A program made the position numbers and the translations under genes. Of a stretch of 64,000 nucleotides of DNA, positions 26,719 to 34,895 are shown in pieces. Source of the DNA: G963923945 sp965199175 (lineage in GTDB: Bacteria; Pseudomonadota; Alphaproteobacteria; G963923945). Position 1 is the first letter of the stretch. Each line of letters begins with the position of its first letter. The stretch lies in contig OZ240684.1 in NCBI GenBank assembly GCA_965199175.1, positions 1,922,001-1,986,000 on the forward strand. The letters are read 5' to 3'. Below the pieces are notes generated by a model that had not been told where the DNA came from, ran no database searches, and saw nothing but the letters and a program-made list of their open reading frames with translations.

Positions 26719-27996
26719 TTAAGGTTTTTTTGTCTCTTTCGTTTTATCTGTTTTGGGTTTTTCTGTATCTTTGGATTTTCCTTTTTTGGCTTTTGGCTGT
26801 TTGGCTTCCCCGGATTGTTGTTGGTCTGGTTCTTGATCATCATCCGGATCGTCTGAGGGCGATTTTTTTGCAAATGTGATCGATAAGCTGACAATGCCTT
26901 GTGGTGGATTATTGGTCATGGTTTTGAAAGGAACGATTTCTCCGGGCAGCAAATTCTTTTTCTTCAGATTGAAGATCCAATGCTGCAATTCATTGCCATC
27001 CTTGCCTTCCAGGGCAGCGCGTAAAGATGGTATGACACGTTCCTCGTTTGAAATATTGACGAGATCAGCATGAATAGACAGGAGTTTCTGGCCATTTTCA
27101 AAGCTGTTTTTGATCTGGATATTTTCAACCGCCAGGCCACTTCCTGGTGGTGGCTCTGCGAGGCCAACCATTCGGTAAAATGACGATGATTTCGGGTAAA
27201 ATTCCATGACTTCCTGGCGATAAATAACCCCGGAAATCGCCCCACCAGCCAGGCTTCCAATGATCAGGAACCACAACAGGAAATGCCAGACTTTACGTTC
27301 CTTTTTCGGAATCATGAGTGATTTTGCATAATCCTGCGACGTCAGATTCGATGCTAAGGATGAGATATCGGCCAATTCGTTTTCAAGCTGGTCGTTGCCG
27401 ATATCATCATCTTCGTCATCTCCATCAAGACGGGCGCGTTGTTTGCGCAAGGCTTCCAGTTCATCGCTATCATCGGTCTCCGGATCTTCATCAAGCTCGG
27501 ATCTCTGCTTTCTGAGAGCTTCCAGTTCATCGCTATCATCGGTCTCCGGATCCTCATCAAGCTGCTCTCTGCGTTTTCTCAGAGCAGCCAACTCTGCGTC
27601 ATCGTCGGATTGTGAGTCTTCATCACCGGCTGACGTCTGATCATTTGGTGGGGAATCTGTATCTGAATTTTCTTCTGATTCTATGGCATCATTGATGGCC
27701 TCAGCGATCTCTCCGGTTTCCCGGGGAGGATTTGTCTGAGCGCCTGGGGGTTGGGATGGGGCAGCAAGGGCCGGGGCTTCGACTGCCTGAGGGGGCGGGG
27801 CCTGAGTGAATGCCTGGGGGGCTGCGATGGCTTGCTGCGGTGGGGGGGCTGAGAGTGGCGGTGGCGCGGCGGCTAATGAGGGGAAATGATGCCAGATATT
27901 CCCACATCGCCCGCATTGCATCTGTCGCCCAGACACTAAAGAGGGATCGGCATCCAATTCGAACCGAGCCTGACATATGGGGCAGGCAATAATCAT
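26719..27996 (-). CDS. MJ0042-type zinc-ribbon membrane protein with acidic repeats
   Basis: A 425-residue protein. An N-terminal MJ0042/zinc-ribbon (CPICQARFELD...CGRCGNIW, four cysteines) is followed by a Pro/Ala-rich linker. An acidic helical stretch then has three ~22-residue repeats of the pattern ELEALRKQR-LDEDPETDDSD. One membrane helix (WHFLLWFLIIGSLAGGAISGVIY) comes next, then a C-terminal DUF3426-like beta domain (AVENIQIKNSFENGQKLLSI ... VPFKTMTNNPPQGIVSLSI), and a Lys/Thr-rich tail. The domain plan and divergence from ftsE are usual for Alphaproteobacteria. The function is unknown; topology suggests a cytoplasmic ribbon and a periplasmic C-domain. Confidence 0.82.
   Translation of the reverse strand: MIIACPICQARFELDADPSLVSGRQMQCGRCGNIWHHFPSLAAAPPPLSAPPPQQAIAAPQAFTQAPPPQAVEAPALAAPSQPPGAQTNPPRETGEIAEAINDAIESEENSDTDSPPNDQTSAGDEDSQSDDDAELAALRKRREQLDEDPETDDSDELEALRKQRSELDEDPETDDSDELEALRKQRARLDGDDEDDDIGNDQLENELADISSLASNLTSQDYAKSLMIPKKERKVWHFLLWFLIIGSLAGGAISGVIYRQEVMEFYPKSSSFYRMVGLAEPPPGSGLAVENIQIKNSFENGQKLLSIHADLVNISNEERVIPSLRAALEGKDGNELQHWIFNLKKKNLLPGEIVPFKTMTNNPPQGIVSLSITFAKKSPSDDPDDDQEPDQQQSGEAKQPKAKKGKSKDTEKPKTDKTKETKKP
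27411..27600 (-). repeat. 66-bp in-frame repeat within the zinc-ribbon gene
   Basis: Three units of 66 bp (22 codons) encode ELxALRKxRxxLDEDPETDDSD. Two are nearly identical at DNA level and the third has diverged. The period preserves the frame. Confidence 0.85.
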
Positions 27997-28202
27997 TCAA
28001 AAATATTCCTGATTACCAATTGAGTGAAGAATCGTTTCCCGCCAAAATGATGGTTATAGGTTCTTGACCTGGACTGCGCAAGAATAGACCATCTCGACCA
28101 TGATACGATTCTGTTTTCATACACTCAACAATTCTCCTGACATGGATGGGTCGGGGAATTGTTTCGATGGATAATGATGGTGGCACGATCGGGGTGATTA
28201 TC

Positions 28203-28910
28203 ATGATTCGTTTTGAAAATGTTGGTTTAAGATACGGCGTTGGTCCGGAAGTTTTGAGCGATATCACGTTTTCTCTTGAGCCGGGGTCGTTTTATTTTCT
28301 GACCGGTCAGTCAGGGGCGGGGAAATCGTCTCTCTTGCGTTTAATGTATTTGGCTCTGAAGCCGTCCCGGGGTTTGGTGACGTTGTTTGGACGCGATGTT
28401 GCGACTTTGAGCCGGTCTGATTTGCCTGATTTGCGGCGGCGTATTGGGGTTGTCTTTCAGGAATTCCGGTTGATTGACCATCTTACAGCCCTTGAAAATG
28501 TTGCGTTGCCTTTACGGATTGCTGACCTGTCCCGCCGCCGTGTTGATCAGCAGGTGGGGGAACTGCTTGACTGGGTGGGGTTACAGGGATTCCATAAGGC
28601 TTTGCCGGCGACTCTTTCTGGTGGCCAGCAACAACGAATTGCCATTGCCCGGGCTGTGATTGCCCGTCCGCGTTTGCTGTTGGCTGATGAGCCGACGGGT
28701 AACGTTGATGATCGTATTGCCACCCGGCTGATGTATTTATTTGAAGAGCTCAACCGGATGGGGGCGACTGTTGTGATTGCAACGCATAGCCAGCAACTCA
28801 TTACCCGTTTCCCTCATCCTGTCATTCGGTTAGAGGATGGTGGGGCGGAAATTATTCCTCCGGCTTCTGATACCCGGAGTGATTCCCGGAACCAGAAGCC
28901 CCCTGATTGA
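28203..28910 (+). CDS. ftsE: Cell division ATP-binding protein FtsE
   Basis: A 235-residue ABC ATPase that, with FtsX, couples divisome state to activation of septal peptidoglycan hydrolases at the inner membrane. Walker A is GQSGAGKSS near residue 37, Q-loop FQEFRLIDHLT, signature LSGGQQQRIAIARA, Walker B LLLADEPTGNVD and switch histidine in VIATHS. The frame is open from 28146, but the ATG at 28203 begins the conserved MIRFENVGLRYG and has GGGGTG ahead. The TGA overlaps the ftsX ATG by one base. Divergent from the zinc-ribbon gene. Confidence 0.95.
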   Translation: MIRFENVGLRYGVGPEVLSDITFSLEPGSFYFLTGQSGAGKSSLLRLMYLALKPSRGLVTLFGRDVATLSRSDLPDLRRRIGVVFQEFRLIDHLTALENVALPLRIADLSRRRVDQQVGELLDWVGLQGFHKALPATLSGGQQQRIAIARAVIARPRLLLADEPTGNVDDRIATRLMYLFEELNRMGATVVIATHSQQLITRFPHPVIRLEDGGAEIIPPASDTRSDSRNQKPPD

Positions 28911-29788
28911 TGATGGCCAGACGTTTTGAATTGCCTCTTGAGGATGACGCATCAAGCCGGTTTTTGCCCTGGATTGTGTCTTTGATGACCTATCTTGCCA
29001 GTTTATGTCTGGCTATTTTTCTCTTTATATCAGGGGCGATGGAACGCTGGAGAGATGATTTATCCGGGCAGTTGATTGTCCAGATTCTTCCCAGCGGCCT
29101 GGTGTTGCAAGATCAGGAACGGGCTGAACAAGCGGTGGATTTGTTGCGCCGGACTCATGGTGTGGCTTCTGTTCGCCTCTTGTCCCCTGAGGAGATGAAT
29201 GATCTGTTGGCTCCCTGGCTGGGGAATGATATTTTGACCGAAGATTTTCCGGCTCCGCGCATGATTAAGGTCGCGGTCAACCGTGGTCTCCTTGATATTG
29301 ACAGCCTTCGCCATCGGTTGAATGGGTTGGGGGAAGGGGTGATTCTTGATGATCATCAAAACTGGTTGGCTGATATTGTCCGCTTATCGGATTCGCTCAA
29401 AGGATTGGCCTTGTTTATTACTGCATGCGTTGGGGTGGCGGCGTGGGCAACCGTTGTTTTTGTAACCCGGAGTGGTCTGGCTGTTCACGCATCAGTGATT
29501 GAAGTCTTACATCTTGTTGGGGCGCGGGATTCCTATATCGCCAACCAGTTTCAAAGACATGCTTTCCGGATGGGTGCACGGGGGGCTTTGGTTGGGTTTT
29601 TTCTTGCGCTTGCGACCATGATTGGTCTGGCTGTTTTAGCCGGTGGTCTTCGTTTGCCGTTGGCTCCGGCTTTGGATATGAATGTCTGGCAGTGGTTGGT
29701 TTTGGCCGGTGTGCCGGTCATATCCATCTTCATCACCGCCCTGACGGCCCGTTTAACAGTGATGTTGGTTTTGGCGCGCATGTTTTAG
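28910..29788 (+). CDS. ftsX: Cell division protein FtsX
   Basis: A 292-residue permease partner of FtsE. The first membrane helix (WIVSLMTYLASLCLAIFLFISGAM) is followed by a periplasmic domain of ~130 residues with GQLIVQILP and a V-LLSPEEM segment. Three further helices lie in the C-terminal half (LALFITACVGVAAWATVVFV; a second near GFFLALATMIGLAVLA; a third near WLVLAGVPVISIFITAL), giving the standard four. ATG 28910 overlaps the ftsE stop (TGATG); ATG 28913 is equally possible. The following YdcF-like gene starts 15 bp after the stop, so the operon probably continues. Confidence 0.92.
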   Translation: MMARRFELPLEDDASSRFLPWIVSLMTYLASLCLAIFLFISGAMERWRDDLSGQLIVQILPSGLVLQDQERAEQAVDLLRRTHGVASVRLLSPEEMNDLLAPWLGNDILTEDFPAPRMIKVAVNRGLLDIDSLRHRLNGLGEGVILDDHQNWLADIVRLSDSLKGLALFITACVGVAAWATVVFVTRSGLAVHASVIEVLHLVGARDSYIANQFQRHAFRMGARGALVGFFLALATMIGLAVLAGGLRLPLAPALDMNVWQWLVLAGVPVISIFITALTARLTVMLVLARMF

Positions 29789-29803
29789 CCATCGGGGGGC
29801 ATA

Positions 29804-30391
29804 TTGATACGTTTTCTCGTTTTTGGCCTCTGTGCTGTTGGTATTGCTTTTGGTCTGTGGTTTTACGGCTTTATCCGTTTTGTCGAGATCATTCCCCGTC
29901 ATACCCAGGAGGGGGAGACGAATCCCCAGGCCATTGTCATTTTAACCGGCGGCAATGGCCGGCTACAGGCCGGGTTTGATCTCCTGGCCCGAAAGGGGGC
30001 CGACGGGTTACTGATTTCCGGTGTTGATCCTGGTGTTGATCCGGAATCTCTTTTATCGGTATCGGGAATTGATGCCCGGCTTTGGAGGGATCAGATATCG
30101 GTGGGGTATCAGGCCCGGGATACCATCGGCAATGCTGAGGAAACGGCAGCCTGGATTAAGGGGCGGGGTTTACGGAGTGTCCATTTGGTTACCGAAAATT
30201 ATCATCTGCCACGTAGTTTGCGTATTTTTCGCCGGGTTATGCCGGATCTTGAGATTATTCCCTATGCGGTTGTTTCGGATAATATTCATCTTGATTCCTG
30301 GTGGCAGTGGCCGGGGACTACCCAGTTGCTGATTGGTGAATATAACAAATATTTGATTGTCTGTTTGTCGGAGATGTGGGGAATACGATGA
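29804..30391 (+). CDS. YdcF-like DUF218 family membrane protein
   Basis: A 195-residue protein with one N-terminal membrane helix (FLVFGLCAVGIAFGLWFYGFI) and a DUF218/YdcF domain, seen from AIVILTGGNGRLQAG, an ISGVDPGV segment, DTIGNAEETAAWI and LVTENYHLPRSLRIF. Relatives such as SanA and ElyC influence envelope integrity; no activity is firmly assigned. The start appears to be TTG at 29804, preceded by GGGGGG at short spacing; no in-frame ATG precedes the helix. It ends ATGA, overlapping the acyltransferase start, and follows ftsX closely, so this is likely an ftsE-ftsX-ydcF-plsC transcript. Confidence 0.85.
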   Translation: MIRFLVFGLCAVGIAFGLWFYGFIRFVEIIPRHTQEGETNPQAIVILTGGNGRLQAGFDLLARKGADGLLISGVDPGVDPESLLSVSGIDARLWRDQISVGYQARDTIGNAEETAAWIKGRGLRSVHLVTENYHLPRSLRIFRRVMPDLEIIPYAVVSDNIHLDSWWQWPGTTQLLIGEYNKYLIVCLSEMWGIR

Positions 30392-31128
30392 TTATCGTAC
30401 GTTCTTTGGCTTTTCATCTGGGCTTTTATGTCTGGACGGTCCTTATTTGCAGCATTCTTGCTCCGACATTACCGTTATCGCGCCGTTATGCCCTTTTTGT
30501 GGCCGAATGCTGGTCAGCCGGGACCTTATTGTTGTTGCACCGGGTGGCGGGGTGTTGTTACCAGATCAGGGGGCTTGAGAACCTTCCCGAAGAACCGGTC
30601 ATTATCGCATGCAAGCATCAGTCGGCCTGGGAGACAACGGCTTTTCACACACTTCTCAAGAATCCGGTTTTCGTGCTTAAGAAGGCTCTGGTCGATATCC
30701 CGCTTTATGGTTGGTATATCCGTAAACTGGGGATGATTGCCGTTGACCGGACCGCCGGTTTATCGGCGATGCGTGATCTCATTCTTCAGGGTGTGCGGGC
30801 TTTGAGGGAAGAGCAGCGTCATGTGATTATTTTTCCCGAAGGGACACGGTTACCCCCTGGCCAGACTGGGGATTATCATCCTGGGGTTGCGGCCCTGTAT
30901 GCCAGGGCGAACGCGCCTGTTGTTCCGGTGGCATTGAATTCCGGGCTGTTCTGGCCCCGGCGTGGCTTTTTGATTCAGCCCGGTTCGATCACGGTGGAAT
31001 TTTTGCCCCCCATTGCTCCGGGTCTCGAACGCTCAGCCTTTATGCCGTTGCTGGTTCAGCGGATTGAACAGGCCAGTCAAAAATTGCTGGGTGAGACCGG
31101 GCATGCCGTTGTCCCGTCTTGTGGATAA
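30388..31128 (+). CDS. plsC: 1-acyl-sn-glycerol-3-phosphate acyltransferase (PlsC-like)
   Basis: A 246-residue membrane-associated acyltransferase that makes phosphatidic acid. An N-terminal helix (LGFYVWTVLICSILA) precedes motif I, which reads KHQSAWETTAF: the usual HX4D is HX4E here, a variant I recall in some proteobacterial lysophospholipid acyltransferases. Motif III FPEGTR and motif IV VPVALNSG are normal. The ATG at 30388 overlaps the previous TGA (ATGA); an ATG 12 bp upstream is possible. The acceptor could be a lysolipid other than lysophosphatidate. It is the last gene of the ftsEX-led block. Confidence 0.88.
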   Translation: MIIVRSLAFHLGFYVWTVLICSILAPTLPLSRRYALFVAECWSAGTLLLLHRVAGCCYQIRGLENLPEEPVIIACKHQSAWETTAFHTLLKNPVFVLKKALVDIPLYGWYIRKLGMIAVDRTAGLSAMRDLILQGVRALREEQRHVIIFPEGTRLPPGQTGDYHPGVAALYARANAPVVPVALNSGLFWPRRGFLIQPGSITVEFLPPIAPGLERSAFMPLLVQRIEQASQKLLGETGHAVVPSCG

Positions 31129-31289
31129 GAACCGGCTCATTGATCCACAGCCTTGGGATAACCAAGCTCTTCTCTGTCTGTAAAAGGGAATTGAGACGGG
31201 GGTATTTGAGGGGATAAAATCTTCAGACAGGGTAAAACATAAAAAGAACAAATTCTTGGTTTTGGCTCTGCCCTTTGCTATTCTCGCCC

Positions 31290-31352
31290 GTGATCCTGGT
31301 GTGACATATTGCCAGATAGATAGTGGTTATCTGGTGGCGCATTGAGGATCAC
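31290..31352 (+). promoter_or_regulatory. Nested hairpin leader upstream of nrdJ
   Basis: An outer perfect 8-bp inverted repeat, GTGATCCT (31290-31297) with AGGATCAC (31345-31352), encloses an inner 7-bp stem, CCAGATA (31312-31318) with TATCTGG (31328-31334). It ends 25 bases before the nrdJ ATG. The nesting and position suggest a structured 5' leader or a regulator site. It does not resemble a cobalamin riboswitch. Whether it matches the published nrdJ RNA motif was not tested. Confidence 0.55.
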
Positions 31353-31377
31353 AGGAAACGTAAATCAGGGGTCTGTG

Positions 31378-33873
31378 ATGGCGGATCAATGCGACAAAAC
31401 CGCACTCTCAACTGAGATCTGGGATATGAAATACCGTCTGAAGGATCCCTCAGGCAATGTGATTGATCGCACAGTTGAGGATACCTGGCACCGGGTGGCT
31501 GATGCCTTAGCCAGTGCCGAAAAACAGCCAGAACAATGGCAGAGTCCTTTTTATGAGGCTCTTTCTGATTATCGGTTTTTACCTGGCGGGCGCATTTTGG
31601 CCGGGGCCGGGACACAGCGCCGGGTGACGTTATTCAACTGTTTTGTAATGGGGCGGATTCCAGATTCGCTTTCGGGTATTTTCTCCCATCTGCGTGAGGC
31701 AGCTCTGACCATGCAGCAAGGCGGGGGGATTGGGTATGATTTTTCAACATTAAGACCCAGAGGCGCTTTGGTTAAGAGCCTGGGAGCGGAGGCTTCCGGG
31801 CCGCTTTCCTATATGGATGTCTGGGATTCGATGTGCCGGACCATCATGAGTGCCGGGCATCGGCGTGGTGCGATGATGGCGGTGATGGATTGTGCGCATC
31901 CGGATATTGAGGCGTTCATTCAGGCCAAGCAGGAGCCAGGTCGCCTGAGGATGTTCAATCTCTCGGTTTTGGTGCGTGATGCCTTTATGGAGGCGGTGGA
32001 AAAAGATCAGCCCTGGGATCTGGTTTTCGGTAATACGATTTATAAGACCGTTGCCGCCCGGGATTTGTGGGACCGGATCATGCAAGCCACCTATGACTAC
32101 GCTGAGCCGGGGGTGATTTTCATTGATCGGGTGAATGCCCGTAATAATCTCAGCTATTGCGAGACCATCCGGGCTACCAATCCGTGTGGGGAGCAACCCT
32201 TGCCGCCTTACGGGGCCTGTTTACTGGGGTCGATCAATCTGGCCCGTTTGGTGCGCGATCCGTTTACTGACCGGGCTGGTATTGACACCGGGGAGCTGGA
32301 TCGTCTGACCCGGGTTGCGGTGCGGATGCTGGATAATGTGATTGATATCTCCGGCTTTCCATTGACCGCCCAGAAGCGTGAAGCGGTGGCCAAGCGGCGG
32401 ATCGGTCTGGGGGTGACTGGTCTGGCTGATGCTTTGATTCTCTGCGGGGTCCGCTATGGCAGTGGGAAGGCGGTTGAGCGGGCTGGCCAATGGCTGGCGG
32501 CGGTACAGCGGGCGGCGTATCTGGCGTCTTGTGATCTGGCGGCGGAAAAAGGGGCATTCCCGCTCTATGATCGGGATCGTTATCTTGCCGGTGAGACGGT
32601 GGCTGGTCTGGATGCTGATATCCGGGAAGCGATTGCCCAAAACGGTATCCGCAATGCTTTGGTGACCTCGATTGCGCCCACCGGCACGATTTCGCTGTTT
32701 GCTGATAATGTGTCTTCGGGGATTGAGCCGGTGTTTGCTTTTACGGCCCGGCGCAAAGTTCTGCAACCCGATGGGGAAATAAGCGAGTCTGTGGTTACTG
32801 ATTATGCGTATCGGCTGTATAAACAGATTTATGGGGATGATGCGCCGTTGCGCGATGTCTTTGTCAGTGCCCAGAATCTGGCCCCGGCGGATCATCTGGC
32901 GATGCAGGCGGTGGCTCAGCGTTATATTGACAGTGCGATTTCCAAGACCATCAATCTGCCGGCTTCGATTGATTTTGATGCCTTTAAGGATGTCTATACC
33001 CAGGCCTATCAGTCCGGGTGCAAGGGTTGTACTACCTATCGGCCCAATGAGATTACCGGATCAGTCCTGGAAGCCGAAGATACGGCCCGGGAATCCATCG
33101 CCGGGGCTGAACCGACAGATACAGCCACAGAGATACCCAAAGATACGCCGGCAGATACCCCCACAGCGACACCGGAAACCCCAATCATGCAATCGGCGGG
33201 TCAAGCCTCAGAAACGGTCAGCCAGTCGCATAGCCAGTCTCTCAGCCAGTCTTTGGGGCCGGTTGATGTGGATACTGGTGGTACGATTGCCCGGTTTCGT
33301 ACATTGCCTCAGCGTCCTGACCAGCTTCCCGGTGCGACTTACAAACTCAAATGGCCGGATTCACAAGATGCCATCTATGTCACCCTGACCGATATCCGGG
33401 ATGATACTGGTCGCACCCGGCCTTTTGAGATTTTTTTCAACACCAAAAATCCTCAGCATTTTCCCTGGATGACCGCTTTGGCACGGATGATTTCGGCGGT
33501 GTTCCGGCGGGGCGGGGATGTTTCTTTTGTGGTCGAAGAATTGAAGCAGGTCTTTGATCCGCGTGGTGGCCAATGGATGGACCAGCATTATGTGCCTTCT
33601 TTGCTGGCGGCGATTGGCGGGATTATTGAACGCCATATGATCCGCACCGGATTTCTGAGCGACCCGGAAGAAAATGATCAAAAAAAGGTTTTCCGGGCGG
33701 TTGCCGGGGGGGATGAACCCAGGCCGTCATCCGGGATGACGGCCCTGGTACCTGAAGCATCCGGCCCGGTATTGGGCATTGGCCCGGCTTGTCCTCAATG
33801 TCATCGCCCTGGCCTGATGCGGGTGGAAGGCTGTGATCAATGCCCGGCATGTGGTTATTCCAAATGTGACTGA
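31378..33873 (+). CDS. nrdJ: Adenosylcobalamin-dependent (class II) ribonucleotide reductase
   Basis: An 831-residue class II enzyme that reduces ribonucleotides to deoxyribonucleotides without oxygen dependence, using coenzyme B12. Visible are QQGGGIGYDFSTLRPRG, the thiyl/active-site block NPCGEQPLPPYGACLLGSINL near residue 267, IAPTGTISL and KTINLPAS. A low-complexity Thr/Pro/Ser-Gln linker (residues ~575-640) separates the barrel from a TSCPD-like domain (YVTLTDIRDDTGRTRPFEIFF). A C-terminal cysteine cluster (CPQCHRPGLMRVEGCDQCPACG) resembles the zinc/reductant tail. The ATG at 31378 is chosen for the upstream AGGGG; the frame is open 36 bp earlier. No other nrd gene is in the window. Confidence 0.93.
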   Translation: MADQCDKTALSTEIWDMKYRLKDPSGNVIDRTVEDTWHRVADALASAEKQPEQWQSPFYEALSDYRFLPGGRILAGAGTQRRVTLFNCFVMGRIPDSLSGIFSHLREAALTMQQGGGIGYDFSTLRPRGALVKSLGAEASGPLSYMDVWDSMCRTIMSAGHRRGAMMAVMDCAHPDIEAFIQAKQEPGRLRMFNLSVLVRDAFMEAVEKDQPWDLVFGNTIYKTVAARDLWDRIMQATYDYAEPGVIFIDRVNARNNLSYCETIRATNPCGEQPLPPYGACLLGSINLARLVRDPFTDRAGIDTGELDRLTRVAVRMLDNVIDISGFPLTAQKREAVAKRRIGLGVTGLADALILCGVRYGSGKAVERAGQWLAAVQRAAYLASCDLAAEKGAFPLYDRDRYLAGETVAGLDADIREAIAQNGIRNALVTSIAPTGTISLFADNVSSGIEPVFAFTARRKVLQPDGEISESVVTDYAYRLYKQIYGDDAPLRDVFVSAQNLAPADHLAMQAVAQRYIDSAISKTINLPASIDFDAFKDVYTQAYQSGCKGCTTYRPNEITGSVLEAEDTARESIAGAEPTDTATEIPKDTPADTPTATPETPIMQSAGQASETVSQSHSQSLSQSLGPVDVDTGGTIARFRTLPQRPDQLPGATYKLKWPDSQDAIYVTLTDIRDDTGRTRPFEIFFNTKNPQHFPWMTALARMISAVFRRGGDVSFVVEELKQVFDPRGGQWMDQHYVPSLLAAIGGIIERHMIRTGFLSDPEENDQKKVFRAVAGGDEPRPSSGMTALVPEASGPVLGIGPACPQCHRPGLMRVEGCDQCPACGYSKCD

Positions 33874-34022
33874 AAAAAAGTGACGGAAAGATAAAGTGAT
33901 GGAAAAAACAGACGGGAAAACAAATATGACAGAAGAAAAATATGGCTGAAAAAAAAGTGACGGAAAGACACATATGACTTGAGAACGAACATGACTGAAA
34001 TAAACGTGACTGAAACAAACGT
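33866..34022. repeat. Degenerate ~12-15-bp tandem repeat after nrdJ
   Basis: The spacer between nrdJ and the next gene is about ten loose copies of a unit like GTGACTGAAAAAA or GTGACGGAAAGA. Copies differ in length, so the array has no fixed frame. Confidence 0.65.
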
Positions 34023-34064
34023 CTTTCTGGTCAAAAATCACCGCCTTTGTCAGGAGAGAGAATA

Positions 34065-34730
34065 ATGGCTGCTTCTGAACCATTGGTCCGGTTTGTGCGT
34101 GATGCCCTGACTGCCGGACGTTCGAGGGCTGATATCCGGACTGCTCTTAAAACCGCCGGTTGGTCGGATAAACATATTGAAACGGCTTTGGGTGCGTTTT
34201 CTCAGGCTGAATTCACGCCTCCGGTTCCACAGCCACCGTCTCAGTTGTCTCAACTGGCGACCCGGAACACTTTTATCTGTGTGCTTCTGTTTACGGCGAT
34301 GGTCTTTAGCGCGATTTATGTGACTGTTCTGGGTCATGCGCTTGTGGATCTGTGGTTTTTGGACCCCGGTGATCAACTGGATCGGGTGATGAAGAAACTG
34401 AACTGGGCGATTGCTGTATTGGTTGTTGTGGTCCCTCTGTTTATCTGGCTGACCTGGTATGACAATCGCCAGGCTGTGGTTGATGCCAGCTACAGGCGGT
34501 CGCTGATCCGCAAGCGGCTGACCTATCTGACGTTGTTTATATCGGCTCTCGTCTTTGCTTCTGACGCAGTCCTGGTGATTTACGCATTCCTGGATGATCA
34601 AATCACGATGCGGTTTCTTCTTGATATTGGTGTGGTTTCGGCTGTGTCGGCAGGCGTCTTTATTTTTTACTTAAGGGATGCTGAAGACATGAAAACAAAG
34701 CCCGACAGCAAAAAGCCGGAAATAGGCTGA
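34065..34730 (+). CDS. DUF5671-like four-helix membrane protein
   Basis: A 221-residue predicted inner-membrane protein of unknown function. A short N-terminal helical domain (LVRFVRDALTAGRSRADIRTAL...GWSDKHIETAL) resembles a small UBA-like/shared domain seen in DUF5671 proteins. Four hydrophobic helices follow: FICVLLFTAMVFSAIYVTVLG, WAIAVLVVVVPLFIWLTWY, LTLFISALVFASDAVLVIYAF and LDIGVVSAVSAGVFIFYL. The ATG at 34065 has GGAGAGAG upstream. It stands between nrdJ and the TPR gene with repeat-rich flanks. DUF5671 is a tentative assignment. Confidence 0.7.
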   Translation: MAASEPLVRFVRDALTAGRSRADIRTALKTAGWSDKHIETALGAFSQAEFTPPVPQPPSQLSQLATRNTFICVLLFTAMVFSAIYVTVLGHALVDLWFLDPGDQLDRVMKKLNWAIAVLVVVVPLFIWLTWYDNRQAVVDASYRRSLIRKRLTYLTLFISALVFASDAVLVIYAFLDDQITMRFLLDIGVVSAVSAGVFIFYLRDAEDMKTKPDSKKPEIG

Positions 34731-34895
34731 AGAATCCTCAGTCATGACCTGTGATGAGTCATTGTCCTGGCCGGGATGGAAGACGGTGATGGGTTGCGGG
34801 GGGTATAAAACGGAGGGTTGCCGGGAGATCATGCGTGTTTTCAAACGCGTGATCTGTGGTTCTGGTTGTCATGGATATTCTGGGGAGATTGCGAG

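Noticed and set aside
31129..31377. Cobalamin riboswitch upstream of nrdJ
   Set aside because: I found no B12-box-like sequence and the region is too short for the full fold; only the nested hairpin is visible.
33623..34083. Minus-strand frames rich in Phe/Ser near the nrdJ 3' end
   Set aside because: They arise from the GTGACTGAAAAA-type repeat read in reverse and from antisense nrdJ; no start signal.
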